Positions 1 through 10,000 of a stretch of DNA of 64,000 nt are shown here, piece after piece. The notes under the pieces are model-generated. The model made no database searches and was not told the DNA's origin. It was given only the letters and a program-made list of their open reading frames with translations. The stretch spans positions 1,832,001 through 1,896,000 of the forward strand of contig NZ_AP019736.1 of NCBI RefSeq assembly GCF_006542685.1. The letters run 5' to 3'. Both the position numbers and the translations under genes were made by a program. Positions within the stretch are counted from its first letter, which is position 1. The number at the start of each line of letters is the position of its first letter. This stretch comes from Alistipes dispar (GTDB lineage: Bacteria; Bacteroidota; Bacteroidia; Bacteroidales; Rikenellaceae).

Positions 1-2611
1 TGTGAAATCCGTATCCGTCGGTTTCGATTGCCAGTACGGGTTGTTTGCTCACCCGGTTGTAAATCAGAAAGTCGAGGTGTGTGGCCCTGTTGGAGGCATA
101 GCGACGTTCGTCTTCATCGAGCAGCGACCAGTCGCGGATGAGCTGCCGCAAGGGTTGGTGACAGACAATTCCCAGGTGACAGAATTCGGAATCCCCGGCC
201 AGAATCTTTTCCAGCAGGGCGAAGGTCAGATTTTCGGAGTCGAATTCCGAAATTCTGCGATGCTTTTTAAGAAAAGTCTGTCGGGCTTTGGCATACTGCC
301 CGTAGAGCAGATCGAAAACCGAACAGATCTTGCTCTCCGTTATCGTGCAGTTGTTGTATGCGATATAGGCGATCAAATCGGGGATATGGCGGCTTTCGGT
401 TTGTTCGTTTCCGGAAACGACCAGACAAAACTTGCGCTTGGCACGCGAAACGGCTACATTCAGCAGGTTGGGATCGTCCACGAATGCCCGGATCGTATCG
501 TCTACGGTGGACATTACGATGGCCTCTTTCTCGCGTCCCTGGAATTTATGTACCGTCGCTACGTCGATTTTTCTGTCCAATTGCCTGGAGAGTGCGGCGA
601 CCTGCTCGTTGTAGGGCGTGATGATACCGATTTCAGCGTTGTCGTAAGGGAGTTTCGGCATCACCTCGCGGGTGATGACCTCGATTTCCCGCTGATTGAA
701 CCGACTGCGTGCGTGGTCGCCCGGGACTGTCCGCCAGGCGGAGATCACATCGGCTTCGCCCCGATCCTCGGTCATGATGACGAGTCGCCCGCCATAGAAC
801 TTCCGGTTGCAGAAGTCGATGATTTTCGGATGACACCGATAGTGTTCGCGCAGCAATGTCTGCGGAGCGTCGGGAAGAACCCGGCAGACCGATTCCAGGA
901 AATTCACACCGGCACAATCGTAGCGGGCATCGATTGCATGCTTCGCTCCGATGGCCTGTAATCGGAGCCGGTCCGCATCGGTGATGACGTTGGGCAATTG
1001 CTTCGAATCGCCGACGATCACCGCATTTCGGGCGCACATAAGCGCCAATGCTCCCGTATCAGACGAAACTTGCGACGCTTCGTCCATAATCACGTAATCG
1101 AATAGCGCGTTCGCTCGTAGATTCGAGCGCGAGGAGAAGGCCGTACTCAGGATGACGGGATATTCCTTGACGAAACCGGCGGTGAATCGTTGGAAGACCG
1201 GACGCTCGTGCCCCCTGCCGAATCTGTGGCGGAGCAGATTCCGAAGGTAACGCATCGAATCGTCGCTCAACCGTGCCATCGCCTGTCGGGCATCGGTAGC
1301 GGCAAGTACTTTCTGCAGCTGTTCGATTTCATCGGACAGCTCCTCGTGCTTTATATGGTAGAAATCGCGCTGGATGGCAGGAATCAGTTCATACAAATCC
1401 TGTCGTTGCGGATCGGGACGGATACCGTTGAACAATCGTGCGACTTTCCGTTTGAGAAGAAACCACCGGATGGCCTCCAGCCATTTTGCGAAAAGCCCGC
1501 GCGTTTCCGGCTTCTCGACTGCCGTCTGCAATTCGTTCCATAGCGTCAGTAGCCTTGCCGACGAGAGTTTTCGGCGGAGCGTTACCGTCGGATCGGAGGT
1601 CGTTTCCTGTTCGAAATGCGTCTGCTCTGTTTTGAGGGCTGTCAGTTCCTGCCGGGCCAGTGCCAATCGTTCCTGCCGGGCGAATATTTCCTGCATGGAA
1701 GCGGCTTGTGCCTGAATCGTCTTCAGAAATTCGGGAGAGTCTGCCTCGGCCGAATACCATGAATCGATCTGGGCGGGAATAGCCTTTTCAATGGCCTGCG
1801 TTTCAATGAATGCTGATTTGTTATCACTGCTTCCCAGCAAAGCGGCGATGAATCCCATGTCGTGTTTGTCCAACTTTTCGACTATGTTTTCGATGGCCGA
1901 ATTGTTGTTCGAGACGATCAATACCGTCTGCCCTTGAGCGATGATGTTGGCCACGATGTTGAGGATCGTTTGCGTCTTGCCTGTTCCCGGGGGGCCCTGG
2001 ATAATGCTGACCTGATGCTCGAAGGCGGCCTGGACAGCCTTTTGTTGGCTGGCATTGCAGCCGAAAGGGTAGAAAAGCGGTGGGGCGGAGGCGTGTTGGA
2101 GCGGGAATTTTCCGGGATTCAGGTAACAAGCTACCGCCGAATCGTCCGGAATAAACTCGATTTTCTGATATTGAGCCAGAAGCAATCGTGTGCCGTCGTT
2201 GGCTTTCAGCGGATTGATGGCTGCCACATCCCGCAGATATTCGAAGATATTTTGGATGGATGAGTCCTCCAGACAGGACCGAATAAGTTCGATTTCTGAG
2301 CCTTTGTAGCCGGCGCTTTTTCCGTCGGTGTATTCGATGTACCAGAATTTCTGCGATCCCTGCTGAAAGGCGGCTATGTAGGCTATCGGACCGAGCCGTT
2401 TGCCTTTGTGTAGCAACCGACAGTGTTGCGGGTCGAATAGCACGGGATTTTCCAGCAACAAGACTTTGTTCGGAGAGTAGGAATAGGTTTTGGAAGAGTT
2501 GTTGAATTTAATGTTGCACCGATGAGGATTGGAGGTATTCCAACAACGCTCGACGGAAGAGGTTTTAATCTCTCCGTCAATGACAATCATATTTTTCCGA
2601 GGGTCTAACAT
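1..2611 (-). CDS. Upf1-like superfamily 1 helicase with C-terminal nuclease-like domain (3' end outside window)
   Basis: The minus frame is open from an ATG at 2611 (or 2590, same frame) to the window edge, so the C-terminus is missing. The translation shows a Walker A motif QGPPGTGKTQT near residue 205, motif II MDEASQV, motif III GDSKQLPN, then motifs of the form HYRCHPKI, TVHKFQGREKE and NVAVSRAKRKF, which are typical of Upf1/Dna2-type helicases. The last visible part reads HLDFLIYNR followed by PVLAIETDG, which resembles the PD-(D/E)XK-like (DUF2726/Vsr-like) domain often fused to such helicases. Proteins of this build are common in defence islands and may unwind and cut foreign nucleic acid; that role is inferred from family and context. 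It is transcribed leftward, away from the broken RhuM/Fic gene. All plus-strand frames here are shadows. Confidence 0.85.
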   Translation of the reverse strand, partial: MLDPRKNMIVIDGEIKTSSVERCWNTSNPHRCNIKFNNSSKTYSYSPNKVLLLENPVLFDPQHCRLLHKGKRLGPIAYIAAFQQGSQKFWYIEYTDGKSAGYKGSEIELIRSCLEDSSIQNIFEYLRDVAAINPLKANDGTRLLLAQYQKIEFIPDDSAVACYLNPGKFPLQHASAPPLFYPFGCNASQQKAVQAAFEHQVSIIQGPPGTGKTQTILNIVANIIAQGQTVLIVSNNNSAIENIVEKLDKHDMGFIAALLGSSDNKSAFIETQAIEKAIPAQIDSWYSAEADSPEFLKTIQAQAASMQEIFARQERLALARQELTALKTEQTHFEQETTSDPTVTLRRKLSSARLLTLWNELQTAVEKPETRGLFAKWLEAIRWFLLKRKVARLFNGIRPDPQRQDLYELIPAIQRDFYHIKHEELSDEIEQLQKVLAATDARQAMARLSDDSMRYLRNLLRHRFGRGHERPVFQRFTAGFVKEYPVILSTAFSSRSNLRANALFDYVIMDEASQVSSDTGALALMCARNAVIVGDSKQLPNVITDADRLRLQAIGAKHAIDARYDCAGVNFLESVCRVLPDAPQTLLREHYRCHPKIIDFCNRKFYGGRLVIMTEDRGEADVISAWRTVPGDHARSRFNQREIEVITREVMPKLPYDNAEIGIITPYNEQVAALSRQLDRKIDVATVHKFQGREKEAIVMSTVDDTIRAFVDDPNLLNVAVSRAKRKFCLVVSGNEQTESRHIPDLIAYIAYNNCTITESKICSVFDLLYGQYAKARQTFLKKHRRISEFDSENLTFALLEKILAGDSEFCHLGIVCHQPLRQLIRDWSLLDEDERRYASNRATHLDFLIYNRVSKQPVLAIETDGYGFH

Positions 2612-2813
2612 TCTGTTTGCAGTGAAATTCCTTATAAAAATACGAAGTTTTTACGATATGACATAAACCGGGCTGAATTTACTTTTTCTCGGATTTTTTA
2701 GGCTGTTGCGGTAACCTTTCAGAGGTGGAGATTTCCATGTCCTCCTCTTTTTCTTGATAAGGACGGGCGAATCGGTTGAGGGCGAAAGGTTATCGACTTT
2801 TCGGGTTTATTCG

Positions 2814-2821
2814 TATCTTTG
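2814..2821 (+). promoter_or_regulatory. Bacteroidetes -7 box of the RhuM/Fic gene
   Basis: TATCTTTG matches the TAnnTTTG consensus and lies only five bases before the ATG at 2827. The predicted transcript would start at or beside the start codon and would have no leader. No clean -33 TTTG at standard distance is seen. Confidence 0.5.
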
Positions 2822-2826
2822 CTTTC

Positions 2827-3810
2827 ATGGACAGGGGCGAGATTATCATTTATCAGACGGCAGACGGCGAGACTCGTCTGGACGTCCGCATGGAGAACGA
2901 CAGCGTGTGGCTGACGCAGGCGCAGATTGCGCAATTGTTCGGAGTTGACAGAACGGTTATTGTCAGACATGTCAACAACATTTATAAGTCGTCCGAATTG
3001 GAGCGGGACGTAACATGTGCAAAAATTGCACATGTTCAGCATGAGGGGCGACGGCAAGTGCGACGTATGATTCCATTTTATAACCTTGATATGATTCTGT
3101 CAGTGGGCTATCGCGTCAATTCCAAAAACGCCACGCAGTTCCGTATTTGGGCGAACAAGGTTTTGAAAGAGTACCTAATAAAAGGCTATGCAGTCAATAG
3201 CCAGGCCAAAGCCGAGCAGTTGGAGGAGTTGAAAAAGACCGTCCGCTTGCTCTCCCATGTTTTGGCTGCAAAGGAGGTTACGAAATCCGAGGCGGTCGGG
3301 CTGCTGCGCGTGATTACGGACTACACTTATGGCCTCGACACGCTCGATCGTTATGACTATCAGCAGTTGGAGGTTACGGCAACCACGGCGGAGGAGTCGT
3401 TCCGCGCGACCTATGAGAATGCGATGGAGGCGTTGCAGGTGTTGCGCGACAAGTTCGGCGGCAGCGCACTGTTCGCCCACGAGAAGGACGAGTCGTTCAA
3501 AAGCACGATGGGTGCGATTTACCAGACCTTCGGCGGTCGGGACCTCTATCCGAGCGTCGAGGAAAAGGCGGCCAATCTGCTCTACCTGACAGTCTAGAAC
3601 CACTCGTTCAGCGACGGTAACAAACGCATCGCGGCGTTTCTGTTCCTGTGGTTTCTGGAGAACAACCGCATCCTCTACCGTTCCGACGGCTCGCGCCTTT
3701 TGGACAACAACACATTGGTCGCCCTGACGCTGATGATCGCCGAGAGCCGCACCGAGGAGAAGGATGTGATGACGAAGGTGGTGGTGAATCTGATAAATAA
3801 GAACAACTAA
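2827..3810 (+). pseudogene. RhuM-family/Fic (death-on-curing) protein, interrupted by an in-frame TAG
   Basis: The N-terminal part (VWLTQAQIAQLFGVDRTVI, then NATQFRIWANKVLKEYLIKGYAVN) is the RhuM/virulence-protein DNA-binding-like domain. It continues into a Fic/Doc fold. The frame stops at a TAG at 3595-3597 directly before NHSFSDGNKRIAAFLFLWFLE, which is the Fic catalytic motif HxFxDGNKR. The same frame then runs intact to a TAA at 3808-3810. Intact relatives usually have Lys at the stop position, so a single AAG-to-TAG change is the simplest explanation. The product would lack the AMP-transfer site. The start at 2827 is chosen because the -7 box sits just upstream and the family begins with MxxGEIIIYQ. 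A cloning or sequencing error cannot be excluded. Confidence 0.85.
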
Positions 3811-4008
3811 TCTTGCCCTTATTCTCACTTCCCAATGACCAATATTGAACCGCAAAAACTATGTCTATCAGGTACGCATAGCAATTTGTGCTGTTTCACG
3901 GATATGGGTTATGACTATTCTTTAAAGGAGATTTGAGGTACTTTACTACGATTAATTATAAGGGTTACGAGTTCTTCAGACTCTTGTACTTATCAATTTC
4001 TAAAATGA

Positions 4009-5175
4009 TTAAGTTTCTTTTATACATTGATTAAATATCTCTTCCAAATATTCTTTGGAGTGGAATCCAGTCTCGATTCTCTTATGAACAAACAGCTTTT
4101 GTTCGTATGTTATTTCGGTAAGCGAACATGGCAAATCGTTTTTGTTATACTCGTCAGGCCTGAGTTGCGTTACTGAAACGGGTTTAGAATCGCCGACTGT
4201 TTGTTTTTTCCATACATAGGCGGCTTGAGACATTACAATCAAAGAATCTCCATCGCTTGAATAGCCGTATTTTGCTACTGAATATGCACGATCCCCATTT
4301 TGATTGCGCCAAAAAATGGCATCGTCAGTCAGATTGGCAGCATACGCTGCCAAGGGATTTTCGTCGAAATGTTGTGGAGTACATGGATATTCGCAAGGCT
4401 TGTCGTCAAAAAACACTCTGACCTGAGCAGCTCCGGGAGTCAGAGACAATACGAGATTAGGGGTTCTGTCTTCTTCGTCTTGAAGCGTGTTGGATTGGTC
4501 ATGTTCTTGGAATCCTGGTTGCCTGTATCCCCAAACGCCTAATTGACCTTCTCCTGTAAGTAAATCTGCTTGAGGATTGAGTGTTGAAACCTGGGGTTGC
4601 TGGGAATATGCGGTGGATTTCTCGGATGGATTGAAAACCCATGCACCCAAGGAGCCTCCAGAGGGCTCTTTATCGCTTTCGGCCCACTCCAGCAATCGTT
4701 TTTTACTTACTTGCGCCTCTGCATTGGTTACGGTTCTCATCCATTTGAGATCGGGCGGCAATTCATTTTCCTGTAGTATAGCAGGATTCGCCAGAAATGT
4801 TTCGATGCTGCCGCAGCGCAATATGATTCTTTTCCGCGTAATGGGGTTGTCGAGTATATTTTCCAGCCGCGTAACCCAACGGAGATTCTCCACCCGGTTA
4901 TTCCGACGATTCGTGTCGATATGATCAACAACGTGTTCTTTGGTGGGCTTGGGGCCGAAGAATGCAGTTGCGACAATGGCATGGATTCGGACAGATGCGA
5001 TTTCCATATAGCCATGTACGATATTGGGTTTCCCGAATGTCCAGAAGTTGTCGTATTTGCGCGGACGCTTTCCATCACGCGGATAGCGGAAGACAGCTCC
5101 ATTATCGCGGACTGCGTATCGTTCATCCTTGTAGATACACTCTACCTCGCGGGTGAAATCGTCAATGATGGCCAT
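4009..5175 (-). CDS. HNH endonuclease-domain protein with a long unassigned C-terminal region
   Basis: This 388-aa protein starts 9 bases after the stop of the OLD-like gene and is the last gene of the three-gene operon. Residues 20-110 form an HNH_3/NUMOD4-like nuclease: an N-terminal strand region, HAIVATAFFGPKPT around 65-78, then VVDHIDTNRRNNRVENLRWV around 82-101, with the DH pair, NNR and EN residues expected of the fold. The remaining 280 residues match no family I recognise. They contain a Ser/Gln/Pro-rich linker near 190-235 and a mixed alpha/beta part. No signal peptide is seen. In phage genomes such domains are often homing nucleases; its place behind a restriction enzyme and an OLD-like nuclease makes a defence effector more likely. 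This is an inference from context. Confidence 0.75.
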   Translation of the reverse strand: MAIIDDFTREVECIYKDERYAVRDNGAVFRYPRDGKRPRKYDNFWTFGKPNIVHGYMEIASVRIHAIVATAFFGPKPTKEHVVDHIDTNRRNNRVENLRWVTRLENILDNPITRKRIILRCGSIETFLANPAILQENELPPDLKWMRTVTNAEAQVSKKRLLEWAESDKEPSGGSLGAWVFNPSEKSTAYSQQPQVSTLNPQADLLTGEGQLGVWGYRQPGFQEHDQSNTLQDEEDRTPNLVLSLTPGAAQVRVFFDDKPCEYPCTPQHFDENPLAAYAANLTDDAIFWRNQNGDRAYSVAKYGYSSDGDSLIVMSQAAYVWKKQTVGDSKPVSVTQLRPDEYNKNDLPCSLTEITYEQKLFVHKRIETGFHSKEYLEEIFNQCIKET

Positions 5176-5184
5176 AAATCACAT

Positions 5185-7050
5185 TTACAATTCACCGATT
5201 TTTTTGATCTTATCAAAGATTGGTCTGAAATTTTCCCAACTTTGGGCGCTTATTTGAATTTTATCATGTAAAATTGCCTCTGCAAAATCGTCCTTTTTCG
5301 CTAATACATTTTGTTCATCTTTGTCAAATACTGCTTGCCCACCGTTATTTTCGATTATTTTATCTTCCCCTTTACCGTCAGGGTACCTCAATATTAGGTT
5401 CTCGGTATTGTGTCGTAAGGAATGCTTGGTAAATTCAGTTCCAAAGAATAATCTACAGCCATTTTCTAATGGAGTTTTAATTTCATCGTCTGTATATAAA
5501 TATTCAATAGATATTTTGGTTTGATCTTTGTCTATGCGAAACTGAGGTACGGGAATACAGAATGCATATACATTATTACCATAATCTTTGTATACTTGGC
5601 GATCTTTTTCAATATCTTTAATAATTGGATCATGATCTCGATCAAATAGACCAATTATTTTATGAGCATGAGGTATTTTGCTTAAGTGTGCCAATAATTT
5701 TTTTAAATCATCTTCTCCTGAGGGTTGATTATTCTCTTCTATTTGTTCAAAATCTATATCTATGATTCCAAGTTTTTCTTGGGCTTTTTTTATGTGCTTT
5801 ATATCGGTCTTTCCTTCTGTAATGACCAATGGCTTTTTTAACTTCTCAATCTTGTCCTGCAAATCTTTTACTTGGGCCTCAAATGTTTGTTTAACTTTTA
5901 TTTGGGCATCAATTTGTTCTCTAAAAGTTGATATCAGCTTTTGTTGTATTTCCAAAGCTCCTATCTCTTCCAATAATTCGGTGCTTTGGGAATCTTTAAA
6001 TAAATCATCAATATTGCGGAATTCTGTCTCACCATACTTTGATCTCATTGTCCTGAATATGGTGGGTTTGACTTTGGCCGATTCACGAGGATTTATAAAT
6101 GCCATAGAATGAGAAGTCGCAAAAATTTGTGTGGTCTTTGCATATTCATCACAAAATAGCGTACTGAGAGCTTCGGCCGCACGAAACTCGAGGGAATTTT
6201 CAGGTTCGTCGATTCCCCAAATAAAAATCATGGATTGATTATTATTCTGCAACCATTTCAAAATTGGCGGAAGGAATTTCGATTTGACTCCATCACCACG
6301 CATGGTTAGTGGAATCTGATACAATTTCGGATTTAGATCTACTTCAGCACCTTTTTTCTTTGAAATTTGTTGAGTAATCTTTTCTATATATTCATAGTTG
6401 GTGCCGACAGAAAGTTGTTGCCAAAAATCTCTCAGAAGAGTTGGTAATCCAAATGTAACATTGATGCCAATATTTGATTCGTTAAGTAACCCTGTCAGAT
6501 TTCGAGTTTTTTCGTTAATATGTTGATTCAGATCGTCAATTTGCTTTTGCCCAATTAGCTGTTGTTCTCCTAACAATCCTAACAAATATTGAACAACCTC
6601 TTTCCCTTTTAATGCGGGGATATATACATAACGAATTTGATTGTATAGGCGCGAAATCGAAGTTCGTGCAATAGTGGAATCCTCTGAATATCTGGTTGTG
6701 CCACTTCCGCTGCGGTCATTGCGGTCGTATGTTTTCTCAATGTAAAATGTCTGATTGGGGATTGATTTATAGGAACGAGGAGTATTGAATGTTACTTTTA
6801 TCCGAATAAATTGTTTCCCTTTTTTTGACGATTGAGCTTCCGCTAAGGCATATTTATTATAATCCGTAAAGAAATTAAACGGAGTTTGGAAATCGGTTTC
6901 CTGATTGAAAAATAAATTGAGCGCTTTCAATACATTCGACTTACCGACATCATTCTGTCCGCAAAAAAGGTTGTACGAAGAGCAGTCAATTATTGTATGT
7001 TTAATCGACCGAAAGTTCGTTATTTCTATTTGCTTGATAAGATTATTCAT
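5185..7050 (-). CDS. OLD-like ATPase with C-terminal TOPRIM nuclease domain
   Basis: This 621-aa protein begins 10 bases after the Type ISP gene. The N-terminal ABC/SMC-like ATPase has IEITNFRSIKH, a Walker A motif GQNDVGKSN at 31-39, a Walker B-like FIWGIDEPENSLE near 280 and a switch His in FATSHSMAF near 310. A coiled coil (about 370-405) separates it from a TOPRIM domain with LVITEGKTDIKHI near 410 and GLFDRDHD near 460, the acidic residues that bind metal in OLD nucleases. Family members (P2 Old, GajA of Gabija) cut DNA in anti-phage defence. No UvrD-type GajB partner is present here; the neighbours are a restriction enzyme and an HNH protein. The gene is visibly more AT-rich than its neighbours, which points to separate acquisition. 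Confidence 0.85.
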   Translation of the reverse strand: MNNLIKQIEITNFRSIKHTIIDCSSYNLFCGQNDVGKSNVLKALNLFFNQETDFQTPFNFFTDYNKYALAEAQSSKKGKQFIRIKVTFNTPRSYKSIPNQTFYIEKTYDRNDRSGSGTTRYSEDSTIARTSISRLYNQIRYVYIPALKGKEVVQYLLGLLGEQQLIGQKQIDDLNQHINEKTRNLTGLLNESNIGINVTFGLPTLLRDFWQQLSVGTNYEYIEKITQQISKKKGAEVDLNPKLYQIPLTMRGDGVKSKFLPPILKWLQNNNQSMIFIWGIDEPENSLEFRAAEALSTLFCDEYAKTTQIFATSHSMAFINPRESAKVKPTIFRTMRSKYGETEFRNIDDLFKDSQSTELLEEIGALEIQQKLISTFREQIDAQIKVKQTFEAQVKDLQDKIEKLKKPLVITEGKTDIKHIKKAQEKLGIIDIDFEQIEENNQPSGEDDLKKLLAHLSKIPHAHKIIGLFDRDHDPIIKDIEKDRQVYKDYGNNVYAFCIPVPQFRIDKDQTKISIEYLYTDDEIKTPLENGCRLFFGTEFTKHSLRHNTENLILRYPDGKGEDKIIENNGGQAVFDKDEQNVLAKKDDFAEAILHDKIQISAQSWENFRPIFDKIKKIGEL

Positions 7051-7060
7051 AGCCCTCGTT

Positions 7061-10000
7061 TTATTCTTCCAGTTTGAGTTTCGGGAGCGAGCGGACGATC
7101 TTCATCGTTTCGAGCGAGACGGTGATGATGCGCAGCAGCAGGTTGTAGATGTATTTCGGGTCGTCGTGCTCACGGCACCAGTCGTTGGGGTCGTTGGTGA
7201 TGAGACTCGTCGAGTCGGTCTTCACCGCATAGCGCTCCATCACCCACTCGATCGCCGACTTGCCGTTCACCACGTAGTCGTAGGCCCCCAGCGGAATGCT
7301 TTCGATCGTGATGCCCGCATTGTAATGTATTATGCTCTTGTCGGCCGTCTTGTTGTCGAGCTTGCCGAAGCGCATTTTCTCTACACGGTAGTTGATGGCG
7401 TCATCTTCCGAAGTGGTCGAGTTTACCGTGTGGTATCTGGCGTAGGGCTCCACATGCTCGTATCCGAGGTGGAGTTCGGCCAGGCTGCGGCCGGCACGGC
7501 TGAAGGCCCAGAAGTCGTCGGGCGACTCGACCAGCGGCAGTCGGGGCAGCGACTTCTTGAGGTCGGCGGCGAAGGTCGTGCGGTAGTCCGGGGCGTGGAG
7601 GATGCCATAGACATAATAGAAGATGTCCTCCCTGGTTACGCGGCTTCCGTACTGCTTGCGGGCCGTGGAGAGGATCCAGTCGGTCACGCCGTCGCGGCGG
7701 ACGTAACGGTCTGCATCGCTCTGCTGAGCCGAGAAGAGGTCGGCGATATCCGCCGTGCTGTCATCATACCAATAAAGCGGGAAACATTGCCCGTTGAATT
7801 GCAACTGCAAATCGGGGATGCAGTCGGTTATCAGCGTCGAAAAATCCTTGCTGGCTCCGACTCCCGAGACGCAAATTACCAGATTCCGATGGTTCGAGGT
7901 CGGGAAAAGTCGGGGTATTTGATAAACACGATGATTCAAAATCCTATCCTGATACAATGCCTGCTTGAAATAAGGCCGATACATCCCTACGGTATAGCGA
8001 GAGGTGTCGATGTCGTATTTTATTCCTTTCTGCAAATCCCGAATCAAGGTATCCGTCCAGACAATTTTCGTTGAATCCCGTTTGTCGGCTAAAAAGTTGT
8101 CGAGAGACATTTCTTGTTTGGCTGTTTTGTAGGATTCAACTTGCTGGTTATAAAAATCAATCGTTTTTGTGATATTTGCTTGAAGTTCAACCAATGACGA
8201 GTTATATACCCAAGCATCTCGATTGGTCCCTAATCCAAGTGAGAAACCTTCAAAAAAAGATTTATTCCCTTTCCCGAACTTCTTTTCGGGCTCCAGCGGG
8301 GTGTAGAGCTTGAATTGCTCGCTGCGCTTGTTGAGCCAGTCGCCGTGTTCATTGGGGGTAATGGAGACCCATTGCATCAGCGGGTTGCTGATGTCGCCCA
8401 TATTGCGGATGATGTTCAGTTTCTCCTCGCGCGAAAGGTAGTCGCCGATGTCGTGGTAGCAGATGCGGGCCGCCTCGTCGGATACCTTCGGTTTCTTGAC
8501 CAGAATCGTAATGGCAATCGGGGTGCGGGAGCCTGAACCGAAGATTTTGCCACCCTCCTTGCGCGACAATTCTCCGCTGGTGCGCTGATTGCCGCGCAGA
8601 TTGAAGACATAGATGGCCGAAAATTCGCGTTCGAGGCATTTGCGCATGCCGTCGAGCCCGTTGGCATCGAGCCATGCGCCGTTGGTAACGAAGCCGATGA
8701 CACCGCCTTCCTTTTCGTTAAGTCGGTCCGAAGCCCAGCGGAAAGCCTTGATATAACTGTCGTAGGCCGATTTGTTGAGGGCGGCCTCCGATTGGGCAAC
8801 GTAGGTGTTTTCGATACGGCTTTCGAGCGTCGGATAGGATTCGTTCTGTGCATTGTCGTTGGCCGACTTCTGCCCGATGGAATAGGGCGGGTTGCCGACG
8901 ATGACGGTGATGCGCCGTTTCTTCTGCTCGATGACGCGCCGCGAGTTGGTCGGGAACTGCTCGGAATAGAGGTTCTCGTCCGCAGCCTCCTCGCCCAGCT
9001 GGAAGGTGTCGGTCAGGCAGATGCCGCCGAAGGGCCGGTACTCCGTATCGGGGCCCATCAGGTCGTGGAAGACATTTTCGATGTTGACCGAGGCGATGTA
9101 GTAGGCCATCAGTACGATCTCGTTGGCATGGATCTCCCGGCCGTATTTGCGCTCCAGGGCCTCGCGCGAGATAAGCCCGCTCTGGAGCAGGCGTGTGATG
9201 AAGGTGCCCGTTCCGGTGAAGGGGTCGAGGATGTGGACGTTCTCGTCGGAGAGCGACCGTCCGAACTCCCGCTGGAGGATGTAACCGACCGAGCGGATGA
9301 TGAAGTCGACCACTTCGACCGGTGTATAGACGATGCCCAGTTTCTCGACCGTGCGGGGCGAGGCCACCTTGAAGAACTTGTCGTACAGCTCGACGATGAT
9401 GCGCTGCCGGGCATCGGCTTCGTGGATGTCGCCGACCGTGTCGCGGACATAGTCGTAGAATTTTTGGAGTTTCTGGTGCTCCTCCTCGGTTTTGGTCTCG
9501 TCGTCGAGCAGGTCGAGCATTTTCTGCATCGACCGCGAGATGGGGTTGCTGGCGGCAAACTGGTAGTTTTCGAAGAGGGCCTCGAATACGGGGCGCGAGA
9601 TGATGTGCTGCGAGAGCATTTCGATGGCATCCTGTTCCGAAAGTCCGGGATTGATGTTGCGGTGCAGACCCCGCATAAGCTGGTCGAAGGCCCGGCGGTG
9701 TTTGCCGTTGTCGGCGATGAGGGCCTTGATGCGCGCGATGTGCTGTTCGGCAATCTGGGCGATGTCCTTGGCCCAGAGTTCCCAGTAGCGTTTGGTGCCG
9801 ACCTTGGTCACCAGTTTGGCGTAGAAGACGTTCTGCAGGTCGTTGAAACTCATCGAGAGCTGGGTGGTGAGCTGCTCGGCGGCACTCTCGGCGCGAGGCT
9901 TGCTGTCGCTGTGCTGGTCTTCGTCCTTGCGCGAGGCGCCGACTCCGCCGAAGAGGATGTTTTTGGGCTTCTTTTTCGACAGTTCGATCTTATTGACTTC

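Noticed and set aside
2..961. Plus-strand open frame of 319 codons
   Set aside because: It is antisense to the helicase-nuclease gene, whose minus frame shows complete helicase motifs; the plus frame resembles no family.
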